Shown here: positions 33,936 to 42,997 of the stretch, in pieces
Numbering within the stretch: position 1 is the stretch's first letter
Layout of the letters: every line of letters starts with the position of its first letter
NCBI GenBank assembly: GCA_947500575.1
Contig: CANMSI010000004.1
Location: 280,778 to 344,777, forward strand
Origin: an uncultured Flavobacteriaceae bacterium
GTDB lineage: Bacteria; Bacteroidota; Bacteroidia; Flavobacteriales; Flavobacteriaceae
Length of the DNA: 64,000 bases
Direction: 5' to 3'
Notes under the pieces: model-generated
Told to the model about the DNA's origin: nothing
The model's input: the letters and a program-made list of their open reading frames with translations, nothing else
Database searches by the model: none
Program-made: the position numbers and the translations under genes

Positions 33936-34910
33936 TCATATTCCAATAACCACTTTCCCTTTTACTTTCCGTTCCATCATTTCTTCTAATGCTTTGGGTG
34001 CATCTTCCAAAGAATACACTTTGTGAATATGTGGGTTCAATTTTCCTGCTCCATACCATTGCATTAATTGCATGGTATTTTCCATGTTCTTTTTGGGCGT
34101 TTTCATAGCAAAACTGCCCCAAAAAACTCCTACTAGAGAAGAGCCTTTTAACAAGGCTAAATTGAGTGGTATTCTAGGAATATCTCCAGCAGCAAAGCCA
34201 ACAATTAGGTATCTACCTTCCCATGCCATTGCCCTTACAGCGGCTTTAGCATAGGTTCCCCCAACAGGATCATATATGACGTCGGCCCCTTTGCCATTTG
34301 TCAATTCTTTAATTTTCTCTTTAAGATCTTCTTCATTATAATTAATGGTTTCATCTGCACCATAGGAAGTACATAAGGCCAATTTATCCTTGGATGAAGC
34401 TGCTGCAATGACTCTGGCGCCCATTAACTTTCCCAATTCTACCGCAGCCAGTCCTACACCTCCCGAAGCACCAAGAACTACTAATGTTTCACCACTTTTT
34501 AAGTTTCCTCTATCCTTTAAGGCATGATACGAAGTTCCATAGGCCATCATAAAAGATGCTGCAATAGAAAAATCCATTTGCTGCGGTTTGGGAAAACATG
34601 CGCTAGCGGGTACCACTACCTCCTCAGCAAAACCTCCATTTAACACAAAACCAAAAACCTCATCTCCGGGTTTTACATGTTTTACCCCTTCACCTACTGC
34701 TTTTACCACACCAGCAATATCACTACCCGGTGTAAATGGAAGTTCTGGTTTAAACTGATACAAGCCCTGAATAATAAGCGTATCAGGGAAATTTACACCA
34801 CATGCCTTAACAGCAACCAATACCTCTTTCTCTTTTGGCGAAGGTGGAGCTATTTCTTCTAGTACCAAATTGGAGGGAAGACCAAACTCTTTACAAACAA
34901 TTGCTTTCAT
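33936..34910 (-). CDS. Quinone oxidoreductase-like medium-chain reductase
   Basis: The protein has 324 residues from the MDR superfamily, zinc-free quinone oxidoreductase branch. It shows ACGVNFPDTLIIQGLYQ, PFTPGSDIAGVV, the NADPH-binding LGASGGVGLAAVELGKLMGARVIA and a YDPVGG segment. It reduces activated double bonds or quinones using NADPH. In this operon it could reduce an enoyl-CoA or an aldehyde-related enone. Spacing is 32-34 bases on each side. Confidence 0.92.
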   Translation of the reverse strand: MKAIVCKEFGLPSNLVLEEIAPPSPKEKEVLVAVKACGVNFPDTLIIQGLYQFKPELPFTPGSDIAGVVKAVGEGVKHVKPGDEVFGFVLNGGFAEEVVVPASACFPKPQQMDFSIAASFMMAYGTSYHALKDRGNLKSGETLVVLGASGGVGLAAVELGKLMGARVIAAASSKDKLALCTSYGADETINYNEEDLKEKIKELTNGKGADVIYDPVGGTYAKAAVRAMAWEGRYLIVGFAAGDIPRIPLNLALLKGSSLVGVFWGSFAMKTPKKNMENTMQLMQWYGAGKLNPHIHKVYSLEDAPKALEEMMERKVKGKVVIGI

Positions 34911-34944
34911 CTACGAATCATTATTTAAGATTGATTAAAAAAGC

Positions 34945-35949
34945 TTAATCTTCTAAAACTTTTAATACTAGTTTTCCCATTTTATCGCCATTAAATAGAC
35001 GTTCATAAGTTTGCTGGAAATTTTCAATACCCTGATAGATATCTTCTTTGCTTTTCAATTTTCCTTGCATCATCCACATCCCCATCTCTTGGGCAGCTTT
35101 TCCATAATCCTTCGCATAATCTAAAACCACCATTCCTTGCATACTTGCTCTATTGACTAATAAAGACAAATAGTTTTTAGGACCTTGCACATTGGTCTTA
35201 TTATTATATTGGGAAATAGCTCCACAAATAATAATCCGTGCGCGCATCCTAAGTCTGGTTAAAGCGGCATCCAAAATATCTCCACCAACATTATCAAAAT
35301 ACACGTCAATACCTTTTGGACATTCTCGTTTTAGCGCCGTTGCCAGATTTTCAGATTTGTAATCTATAGCACCGTCAAAACCTAGCTCTTCCTTAAGATA
35401 TTTACATTTGGCTTCGCCACCTGCTATTCCAATTACATGGCAACCTTTTATTTTCGCTATCTGTCCCACAATACTTCCAACGGCACCAGCGGCACCTGAA
35501 ACTAAAACAATATCGCCTTCTTTTATTCTAGCTTCCTGTAAGATCCCAAAATAAGCCGTCATACCAGGCATTCCAAGCGTACCAATATAAGTGGGCATTG
35601 GCGCAAGATTAGGATCAACTTTATACCAATTTTCCCCATTACTTACCACATATTGTTGCACACCACCCCAACCTGTAAGGCAGTCACCAACATTAAACAT
35701 TGGATGGTTGTTAGATTTCACTACCATGCCTATAGAACCTGCTCTCATTACTTCTCCAATCTGTACTGGCGGAATATATGATTTCATATCATTCATCCAG
35801 CCTCTCATCGCTGGGTCCAATGAAATGTAATGATGTTCTATCAAAACTTCTCCTTCCCCTGGTTCTGGTATTTCATTGGTTTCTAAAGCCCAAGTATCTT
35901 TATTTGGCATACCTACTGGACGTTGTTTAAATATCAGTTGTTTATTCAT
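34945..35949 (-). CDS. NADP-dependent alkenal/enone oxidoreductase (MDR, CurA-like)
   Basis: The protein has 334 residues from the leukotriene B4 12-hydroxydehydrogenase/CurA group of the MDR superfamily. It shows LDPAMRGWMNDMKSYIPPV, LGMPGMTAYFGI, the Rossmann motif SGAAGAVGSIVGQIAK and VDVYFDNVGG-like IDVYFDNVGGDILD. It reduces alpha,beta-unsaturated carbonyls with NADPH. It is the second MDR enzyme in the operon and distinct from its neighbour. Confidence 0.92.
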   Translation of the reverse strand: MNKQLIFKQRPVGMPNKDTWALETNEIPEPGEGEVLIEHHYISLDPAMRGWMNDMKSYIPPVQIGEVMRAGSIGMVVKSNNHPMFNVGDCLTGWGGVQQYVVSNGENWYKVDPNLAPMPTYIGTLGMPGMTAYFGILQEARIKEGDIVLVSGAAGAVGSIVGQIAKIKGCHVIGIAGGEAKCKYLKEELGFDGAIDYKSENLATALKRECPKGIDVYFDNVGGDILDAALTRLRMRARIIICGAISQYNNKTNVQGPKNYLSLLVNRASMQGMVVLDYAKDYGKAAQEMGMWMMQGKLKSKEDIYQGIENFQQTYERLFNGDKMGKLVLKVLED

Positions 35950-35973
35950 TTTCCTATATTATATTTTTAACAT

Positions 35974-36738
35974 TTATTTCTTTTGAAGACTGTCTACAAA
36001 AGCTTTCATTTTTACACGGATACTAGGCTCCCACCAAAGATTAATTGCTTCATTAAGATCCTTCTTACTATCCATTTCGAGCGCAGAAAGCCATTCTGCT
36101 CGCAATTTCTTTTTGGTGTTCTTAAAAATCACCTCATCTGCACGAAGGTATTTTTGCAATTGCTTTTCTGCGGCAGGTACTACTTCTTCCAAGGGAACAA
36201 TCTTATCTATTAAACCAGCTAACAATGCCTCTTTTACATGAAGCAATTTACCGTCTAGAATAAACTGATTTGCTTTACTAGTCCCCAACCAAAAGGCATA
36301 GGCCTTGATTAAATTACTAGAAATTTGAATATTGACTGCAACCTCATTTAAACCAATTGTGTACTTTTCTCCTTCGGCCATAATTCTATAGTCTGCCGCA
36401 ATAGCCAACACACAACCCCCAGCAGGAGCATAGCCTGTTAACGCACAAACCAAAGGTTTTGTAAAAGTTGCCAACTGTATATGAAGATGTCCAAAGTCTG
36501 TAAAAAAAGAAGCAATTTGAGCTTTATCATAACTATATAATTCAATGACATCTAGACCAGCTGAAAAGAAATGCGGAATCCCGGTTAAAACAACTCCTTT
36601 AGTCTTCGTATCTGCAGCTAATTTTTTGAAAGTAGCTATCAGTTCTTTTACCACTTCATGATTAATAGCATTTACCTTGGCTCTATTAATTTGAACGATG
36701 GTATAATTTTCCTTAGTTTGAAGTTGTACTGTATTCAC
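35974..36738 (-). CDS. Enoyl-CoA hydratase/isomerase (ECI1-like)
   Basis: The protein has 254 residues and starts with GTG. The crotonase fold shows both oxyanion-hole segments, HFFSAGLDVIEL (near 57) and GYAPAGGCVLAIAADYRIM (near 103-121). The latter pattern is closer to mitochondrial delta3,delta2-enoyl-CoA isomerase than to classical hydratases. It would move double bonds into the 2-position so that an acyl chain can enter beta-oxidation. Isomerase versus hydratase is not fully decided. Confidence 0.88.
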   Translation of the reverse strand: MNTVQLQTKENYTIVQINRAKVNAINHEVVKELIATFKKLAADTKTKGVVLTGIPHFFSAGLDVIELYSYDKAQIASFFTDFGHLHIQLATFTKPLVCALTGYAPAGGCVLAIAADYRIMAEGEKYTIGLNEVAVNIQISSNLIKAYAFWLGTSKANQFILDGKLLHVKEALLAGLIDKIVPLEEVVPAAEKQLQKYLRADEVIFKNTKKKLRAEWLSALEMDSKKDLNEAINLWWEPSIRVKMKAFVDSLQKK

Positions 36739-36771
36739 GAGCGCTGTTTAATAGTTGATTCAAGATGATTC

Positions 36772-37527
36772 TTAAAGCGAAGTACCTCCGTCTAAAGTTA
36801 TTGTTTGACCTGTTATAAAACCTGTACTATCAGAGGCCAACCATACAATAGCTTCGGCAATTTCGGATGCATCTCCGTATCTTTTCATCGGAATTATACT
36901 TTTAAGTCGGTCATCCATATCCGGTCTTGCTGATTTTAACTTGTCTAATAAAGCAGACTCTGTATAACCTGGGCAAACGGCATTAATCCGAATATTTTTA
37001 GTAGCATATTCCAAAGCAGCAGATTTGGTCATCCCTACCACCGCAAATTTACTGGCACTGTAGCAAAGGTTATTCAAAGAAGCTTTTAGCCCTGCCAAAG
37101 AGGCCACATTGACTATATTTCCATGTCCTTGTTCTAACATTTGTTGTAATGCTAACTTCATCCCATAAAAAACACCTGTTTGGTTCACAGCTATTACATT
37201 ATCCCAGTCTTCCAAGGTGTGATCTGCTACTTTCACAAGGTTGCGAGGGCCAATTCCGGCGTTATTTACCAGTACGTCTATTTTTCCAAATTGAGCAACT
37301 GTTTTAGAGATGAGTTGTTCTACCTCTTCGTACTTAGCAACATTAGCAATTATCACTACTGCCTTTCCTCCTTCCTTGTTAATTGCATCGGCCACCAATT
37401 GTGCTCGTTCTTCTTTCATATCAGAAACAACTACTTGTGCTCCATGTTTTGCAAAATGCTTCGCGGTTGCAGCTCCTATTCCGGAACCAGCACCCGTAAC
37501 AACCACTATTTTATTTGCTACTTGCAT
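36772..37527 (-). CDS. Short-chain dehydrogenase/reductase
   Basis: The protein has 251 residues, a classical SDR. It shows VTGAGSGIGAATAKHFAKHG, an acidic residue in VVSDMKEERA favouring NAD(H), NNAG, and YSASK with the catalytic tyrosine and lysine. The C-terminal FITGQTITLDGG is standard. It probably oxidises a hydroxyacyl intermediate. It is encoded six bases before the DUF1330 gene in coordinates, so it is translated directly after it. Confidence 0.92.
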   Translation of the reverse strand: MQVANKIVVVTGAGSGIGAATAKHFAKHGAQVVVSDMKEERAQLVADAINKEGGKAVVIIANVAKYEEVEQLISKTVAQFGKIDVLVNNAGIGPRNLVKVADHTLEDWDNVIAVNQTGVFYGMKLALQQMLEQGHGNIVNVASLAGLKASLNNLCYSASKFAVVGMTKSAALEYATKNIRINAVCPGYTESALLDKLKSARPDMDDRLKSIIPMKRYGDASEIAEAIVWLASDSTGFITGQTITLDGGTSL

Positions 37528-37533
37528 ATGTTC

Positions 37534-37917
37534 TTATTTACAAAATATTATTCTTGAATCCGAGAGCGCCTGTTTACGAATATGCCCCGGATAACCTTCC
37601 ATCTGAATTAGGTTTAAAAAATCGTGTTTTGTAGCATAGGTAACAATAAGCACTTCATCCCATAGCTCTTCATCTTCGGGTCCAATCATCATTGACATAG
37701 GTTGCCCTTTAAAACTAATGCTTGCATTAATTTTTTGAAAAAAGGGAATTGCTTTTTCCATATACTCCTTATAAATTGCTCTTCCACTCCTTCCTGTAAC
37801 CTCATCTGCTTCCTTATACCTCAGAAAGTTTATCATATGCAAAGGAGTATGGTCTTCAAAGGAAGCTAAGTGCTTTAATGCATCCATATTTAGATCTAAA
37901 TAAACTTGCTTACTCAT
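37534..37917 (-). CDS. DUF1330-like small protein of the kinase pair
   Basis: The protein has 127 residues and resembles DUF1330 (dimeric alpha-beta barrel): HMINFLRYKE near 35, YKEYMEKAIPFFQ, and DEVLIVTYATKHDFLNLI. Its start abuts the stop of the phosphotransferase gene with no gap, so the two are tightly coupled. In Pseudomonas putida the hydroxyacyl-CoA kinase LvaA needs a small partner, LvaB. This protein may fill that role, but the families differ and this is only a positional inference. Confidence 0.78.
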   Translation of the reverse strand: MSKQVYLDLNMDALKHLASFEDHTPLHMINFLRYKEADEVTGRSGRAIYKEYMEKAIPFFQKINASISFKGQPMSMMIGPEDEELWDEVLIVTYATKHDFLNLIQMEGYPGHIRKQALSDSRIIFCK

Positions 37918-38985
37918 CTAATTAATAGTTTTAGTTTGTATGGATTTCCAAGCTAGTTTACAGCAAATTTTTACTGCCATATCTAAGTTTGCAAAACGAT
38001 TATCAGAGGTATAGCCTTTGCGATATCTATAATAGATTTGCTGTGCAATTACTGCAATTTTAAATAATCCATACACATAATAAAAAACAAGATCGTGCAT
38101 TTCTTTTTCGCTCTTCTGAGCATATAATTCAACAATCTCATTTCTGCTTGGATTCCCTTCAAAAACCGTTGGCGAGGGGATTCCTTGTTTCACATAATCA
38201 TCATCAGTGGCCATGGTCCAATACCCTAAAGAAGTACCCAAATCCATCAAAGGATCTCCGAGCGTAGCCATTTCCCAATCTAGCACAGCTCTCACGGATT
38301 GCCAATGGGTATCTTTAAAAACAATGTTATCGTATTTATAATCATTGTGAATTAAACTATATGCATATTTCTTTGGCTGGTGTTCTTCCATCCATCGCAT
38401 TACTTTTTCAGCTTCGGGAATGTCGTCCGTAGCTGCATTTAAATATTGCTTCCCCCAGTTTGTTACCTGCCTCGCAACGTAACCTTCTGGCTTTCCTAAG
38501 TCTTCTAAACCTACTGCTTTATAATCTATCTGATGTAGTTGCACAAAAGTATCTAACCAAGAATCTGCAATGGTTTTAAAATCAGAAACTGGCAATGCTC
38601 TTTTTTTGGTCTCCTGATAACTCAGAATAATCCCATCTATCTTTTCCATGATATAAAAAGGAGCTCCCAAGGTAGCTGCATTTTCCTCAAAATGGTACAT
38701 CTTGGGTACTTTCGGAAAAGCAACTGCTATTGCTTTTTGCACTTTAAATTCCCTTCCCATATCGTGCCCGCGTTTAATAGCTCCAACAGGCGGGCAACGC
38801 AAGACATATTCCTTATCTTCAATTTGAAGTAAATAAGTAAGGTTGGAATATCCGTGAGTGTACCTTTTTACTTCCAAGTCACTCTCCAAAGTATCGATTA
38901 AACTACTTTTAAAGAGCACCTTTTTTACTTTGGATGTATTCAAATGTTCTCCTCTATCTACCTTTTTTTGCATTCCTTTTTTCAT
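37918..38985 (-). CDS. Phosphotransferase family protein (ACAD10/11 N-terminal-like, LvaA-like)
   Basis: The protein has 355 residues with an aminoglycoside-phosphotransferase/choline-kinase fold. The Brenner motif is LIHNDYKYDNIVF (catalytic Asp215, Asn220) and the metal site is AVLDWEMATLGDPLMDLG (Asp236). GYSNLTYLLQ and YVLRCPPVG form the ATP-binding strands. The closest recognised relatives are the N-terminal kinase of eukaryotic ACAD10/11 and LvaA, which phosphorylate the hydroxyl of 4-hydroxyacyl-CoAs. It directly follows an ACAD11-like dehydrogenase gene (8-base gap). Confidence 0.9.
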   Translation of the reverse strand: MKKGMQKKVDRGEHLNTSKVKKVLFKSSLIDTLESDLEVKRYTHGYSNLTYLLQIEDKEYVLRCPPVGAIKRGHDMGREFKVQKAIAVAFPKVPKMYHFEENAATLGAPFYIMEKIDGIILSYQETKKRALPVSDFKTIADSWLDTFVQLHQIDYKAVGLEDLGKPEGYVARQVTNWGKQYLNAATDDIPEAEKVMRWMEEHQPKKYAYSLIHNDYKYDNIVFKDTHWQSVRAVLDWEMATLGDPLMDLGTSLGYWTMATDDDYVKQGIPSPTVFEGNPSRNEIVELYAQKSEKEMHDLVFYYVYGLFKIAVIAQQIYYRYRKGYTSDNRFANLDMAVKICCKLAWKSIQTKTIN

Positions 38986-38993
38986 ACTTCGGT

Positions 38994-40211
38994 CTATTCT
39001 GGGGCGAACTTTTTTATAATACTCTTCCCTAATTGATACATATGTACTTCATCTGGACCGTCTGCCAAACGTAACATTCTTGCTGCGGCAAAATAATGTG
39101 CCAAAGGTGTATCACCGCTAACACCTTTACCGCCGTGTATTTGCATTGCTCTATCAATGACCTTTAAAGCCATATTGGGAGCTACAATTTTGATCATAGC
39201 AATTAGGTCTTTTGCTTCTTTATTTCCTGCTTTATCCATCTTATCGGCGGCAGACAGCGTTAATAAACGTGCTTGTTCTATTTCACATTGAGAAATGGCT
39301 ATTTCTTGTCTAATACTACTAAAATCTCTAAAAGTTTTACCAAAAGCTACTCGTTGATTCACACGTACTGCCATTAATTCCAATGAACGTTGTGCCATTC
39401 CAGTAAGTCGCATACAATGGTGTATTCTTCCTGGTCCTAATCTTCCTTGAGCAATTTCAAAGCCGCGACCTTCTCCTAAAATTAAATGCTCTTTGGGTAC
39501 ACGTACATTGTTTAATTGAATTTCCGCATGACCTTCTGGAGAATCATAAAAACCAAAAACCGAAAGAGGTCTAATAATTTCCACACCAGGCGTGTCCATT
39601 GGCACTAAAATCATACTCTGTTGCTGGTGACGTGATGCATGGGGATCTGTTTTTCCCATCACTATAGCTATCTTACAATTGGGGTCCATGCCTCCAGAAG
39701 ACCACCATTTTCTGCCATTAATCACATACTCATCTCCTTCTAATATTATAGAAGTTTCAATATTGGTTGCATCTGAAGAGGCTACTTCTGGCTCTGTCAT
39801 TAAGAACGCAGAGCGTATCTCACCGTTCATAAGCGGTACTAGCCACTTCTCTTTTTGCGCATTGCTACCATATTTGGCCAACACTTCCATATTTCCGGTA
39901 TCTGGAGCACTACAATTAAAGACTTCTGAAGACCAAATGATACGGCCCATAATTTCGGCCAAAGGAGCATACTCTAAATTAGTCAAACCTGGACTTAAGC
40001 TCTCATAATCCTTTGGTAAAAACAGATTCCATAAGCCCGCATCCTTTGCCTTGGATTTCAATGCCTCCAGGCCTGGCCATCGTTTCCATCGATTCTCCGA
40101 CTTTGCATGAAAAGCATACACTTCCTTTTCAACTGGAAGAATATGTTCTTCCATAAATGCTTGCAGCTTTCCTTGCAATTGTTTAGACCTTTCTGTGTAT
40201 TCGAAATTCAT
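38994..40211 (-). CDS. Acyl-CoA dehydrogenase, ACAD10/11-like (LvaC-like)
   Basis: The protein has 405 residues, an FAD-dependent acyl-CoA dehydrogenase fold. The flavin and substrate segments are [15 protein letters not shown] and [12 protein letters not shown]. The [10 protein letters not shown] (259-268) and LADGPDEVH (382-390) signatures are those of the ACAD10/11 branch. In that branch the enzyme acts on phosphorylated hydroxyacyl-CoA, removing phosphate to give enoyl-CoA. Adjacency to the kinase makes this the likely reaction here too; it is still an inference. Confidence 0.92.
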   Translation of the reverse strand: MNFEYTERSKQLQGKLQAFMEEHILPVEKEVYAFHAKSENRWKRWPGLEALKSKAKDAGLWNLFLPKDYESLSPGLTNLEYAPLAEIMGRIIWSSEVFNCSAPDTGNMEVLAKYGSNAQKEKWLVPLMNGEIRSAFLMTEPEVASSDATNIETSIILEGDEYVINGRKWWSSGGMDPNCKIAIVMGKTDPHASRHQQQSMILVPMDTPGVEIIRPLSVFGFYDSPEGHAEIQLNNVRVPKEHLILGEGRGFEIAQGRLGPGRIHHCMRLTGMAQRSLELMAVRVNQRVAFGKTFRDFSSIRQEIAISQCEIEQARLLTLSAADKMDKAGNKEAKDLIAMIKIVAPNMALKVIDRAMQIHGGKGVSGDTPLAHYFAAARMLRLADGPDEVHMYQLGKSIIKKFAPE

Positions 40212-40234
40212 ATAGTATTAACTTTAGAACACTG

Positions 40235-41011
40235 TTATCCTGCTATCATATATCCACCATCTGCGGTATATACTCCTCCAGTCATATAAGATCCTGCATC
40301 GGATGCCAAAAGACATACCACACCAGTCATTTCCTCGGGAGTTCCCATTCGACTTGACGGCAATGCCTTCTCTATTTTCTGCAGTATCTTTTCATTTTGC
40401 CATAAAGCGGCACTAAATTTTGTTTTAATCAATCCTGGACAAATAGCATTTACTCTAATAGCATGTTTTCCCCATTCTTTTGCCTGATTCTTAGAGAGCA
40501 TTAAAAGTGCTGCTTTGCTAGTACTATACAATCCAAGTCCCAAACCTGGGGTTAATGCCTCAACGGAAGCAATATTTATAATACTTCCTCCTCCCCGTTC
40601 TTGCATACTAGGCATTACCAAATTAGACAACATCCACGGTGCTTTTACATTTACATCCATAATCTTATCAAAAATACCTTCCTCTGCCTCTTCGATAGGT
40701 CCAAAAACTGGATTTATCGCTGCATTGTTAATGAGAATATCTATGCCACCCAATTTTGCTTTGGTCTGAGCTACTAAATTGTTGCGCTCATCTGCCTTTC
40801 CAATATGACATGCAATGCCCACTGCCTTTAAACCATCCTTTTCAAATTCTTTCACTACCGCATCACAGGCTTCTTGATCTCTACTACTAATTACAACTGT
40901 TGCTCCTTGCTCTGCTAAAGCCTTTGCAATAGCTTTTCCTATACCCTTGCTGGAACCGGTAACTATCGCTACCTTTTCTTCTAGGTTGAATTGTTTTTTT
41001 ATATGCGTCAA
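40235..41011 (-). CDS. Short-chain dehydrogenase/reductase
   Basis: The protein has 258 residues; the only usable start is a TTG at 41009-41011. It is a classical SDR with VTGSSKGIGKAIAKALAEQG, NNAA, IASVEAL and the YSTSK catalytic pair. It ends TGGVYTADGGYMIAG, typical of SDRs found with acyl-CoA dehydrogenases. It may act on hydroxy- or oxoacyl intermediates of the operon. It lies between the two dehydrogenase genes with 23-29-base gaps. Confidence 0.9.
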   Translation of the reverse strand: MTHIKKQFNLEEKVAIVTGSSKGIGKAIAKALAEQGATVVISSRDQEACDAVVKEFEKDGLKAVGIACHIGKADERNNLVAQTKAKLGGIDILINNAAINPVFGPIEEAEEGIFDKIMDVNVKAPWMLSNLVMPSMQERGGGSIINIASVEALTPGLGLGLYSTSKAALLMLSKNQAKEWGKHAIRVNAICPGLIKTKFSAALWQNEKILQKIEKALPSSRMGTPEEMTGVVCLLASDAGSYMTGGVYTADGGYMIAG

Positions 41012-41040
41012 TACTTTTCTATTTAAAGTTTATATCATTT

Positions 41041-42855
41041 TTAAGCAAACACGTTTTTTTCCGTCTTTACTGTAAGTACATCTTCACTCGTTAATGCTTC
41101 TGCTAAACCAGCTGTCTTTGAAAGTTCGTATTTAAAGTAAAATTTCATAGTATGAATTTTGCTCTCATAAAAAGTTTCCGAATAGGTTGTATCACCTTTT
41201 AGTAAACTTTGCTTTGCCTTTACCGCCATTTCTAACCATAGCCAACTAATAACCACATGACTCAAATATTCCATAAAAAGGTTTGCATCAGATAAGTAGC
41301 GTTCATAGTTCCCTTTTAAAGCAAATGGCATTAGAAAACCAAGGATCTTTTGGGTCTCCTTTAATTTGCCGCCTAAGGTTGCAGCATATCCCTGCAGATC
41401 GTCATATTGCGAGGCATTTCCAATAGTTTCCATAATTTCGGAAGCCAGCAGTTCCAGTGCTTTTCCATTCTCCATGGGCACTTTCCTTCCTAATAAATCT
41501 TGCGACTGAATTCCTGTTGTTCCCTCGTAGATTGCGGAAATACGAATATCTCGGTAATACTGTTGTAAAATAAAGTCAGAACAAAAACCATATCCACCCA
41601 ACACCTGCACACCATTATTTACTGCCATGGCACCTGCTTCCGAAGGAAAAGTTTTTACAATGGGTATGATCATTTCTAGTAATAAATGATATTTCTTTCT
41701 TTCGGCTTCATCCGAAGAAGTATTGGTAATATCTTGATATTTAGAGGCTTTTAAAACCAAGCTTAAAGAAGCCTCGGAAATTGCCTTTTGAAGTAATAGC
41801 ATCCTTCTAACATCAGGGTGCTCAATGATTAAACTCTGATGTTCATCAGGATTCTTTTTCCCAGTACTTGTTAGTTTGCGTCCTTGTGGTCTTTCATTAG
41901 CGTATTCCAATGCAGCTTGGTAGGCAGCCATGGCAATGGCGGCCGCACCACGCCCTACAGCTATTCTTGCTCCATTCATCATTAAGAACATATATTTTAA
42001 TCCCTGATGTGGTTCTCCTACAAGCCATCCTCTGCAATCATCCCCATCTCCAAAACCTAAATGGGTTGTGCAATATCCTTTTTGCCCCATTTTTTGAAAA
42101 TCGGCCACAGTCATTACATCGTTGTAAGCTAGCTTACCATCTTCACTAGGTCTATTTTTAGGCACCACAAATAAAGAAATTCCCTTGGTGCCAGAAGGAG
42201 CCCCTTCTATGCGGGCTAACACCAAGTGGATGATATTTTCAGCAAACTGTGTATCGCCACCTGAAATAAATATTTTTTGTCCGTTTATTTTGTAATACCC
42301 CTGCTCAGTCGGAGTTGCTTTTGTAGTAATATCGGATAGCGAACTTCCTGCTTGGGGTTCTGTTAGGCACATAGTACCTCCCCAATTTCCAGAAAGCATT
42401 TTTGGAACATAAGTAGCCTTGAGTTCTTCATTCGCAAAATGGACAATCAATTCGGCTGCACCCAAAGTTAAACCTGCATAACCAGGCAAATGATTGTTTG
42501 CGGCATCCAAAATATAGGCTGCAGCGGTGTGTATTAATGAAGGTAATTGCAAGCCTCCATCTTCATAATTAAAAGGAGCCGCAATCAGTCCCATTTCTCC
42601 ACCTTTTTTCATCATCACATCTACCTGCCCATGCACTATTACGGTGCCATCCTTATGGTAGGCTGGTTTCTCATCCATTTCCTTAAAATAAGGGAATAAT
42701 TCACGATCGGAAAATTCCTTTACCGAATCCAAAAATAAATGCAATGATTCCGTATCATGATCCTGATATCGTTCATTTGAAAGTAGACTTTCCAAGTCGT
42801 GCACCTCGTCTAAAAGATACCTAAGGGCATCCATATCTATATACTCCTTTGCCAT
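41041..42855 (-). CDS. Large acyl-CoA dehydrogenase (FadE/DmdC-like)
   Basis: The protein has 604 residues, the long type with an extra C-terminal domain. It shows MCLTEPQAGSSLSDITTKA, KIFISGGDTQF, the HLGFGDGDDCRGWLVGEPHQGL loop, QVLGGYGFCSDFILQQYYRD and the catalytic glutamate region AIYEGTTGIQSQDLLGRK. It makes 2-enoyl-CoA from a saturated acyl-CoA. It is the first structural gene of the operon, 142 bases after the Crp/Fnr gene. Confidence 0.93.
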   Translation of the reverse strand: MAKEYIDMDALRYLLDEVHDLESLLSNERYQDHDTESLHLFLDSVKEFSDRELFPYFKEMDEKPAYHKDGTVIVHGQVDVMMKKGGEMGLIAAPFNYEDGGLQLPSLIHTAAAYILDAANNHLPGYAGLTLGAAELIVHFANEELKATYVPKMLSGNWGGTMCLTEPQAGSSLSDITTKATPTEQGYYKINGQKIFISGGDTQFAENIIHLVLARIEGAPSGTKGISLFVVPKNRPSEDGKLAYNDVMTVADFQKMGQKGYCTTHLGFGDGDDCRGWLVGEPHQGLKYMFLMMNGARIAVGRGAAAIAMAAYQAALEYANERPQGRKLTSTGKKNPDEHQSLIIEHPDVRRMLLLQKAISEASLSLVLKASKYQDITNTSSDEAERKKYHLLLEMIIPIVKTFPSEAGAMAVNNGVQVLGGYGFCSDFILQQYYRDIRISAIYEGTTGIQSQDLLGRKVPMENGKALELLASEIMETIGNASQYDDLQGYAATLGGKLKETQKILGFLMPFALKGNYERYLSDANLFMEYLSHVVISWLWLEMAVKAKQSLLKGDTTYSETFYESKIHTMKFYFKYELSKTAGLAEALTSEDVLTVKTEKNVFA

Positions 42856-42997
42856 AGTGATTTTGATTTAATGAATTGATACTTAAAGCTCAATAAATTA
42901 AAGTAATATTTAGCAAATTCCTATTAAACGAGTTTAATAAATCCTAAAATAATGATGAATTCTTAAAAAGACTTCTAATCTTCTAATTTGGAGATCC

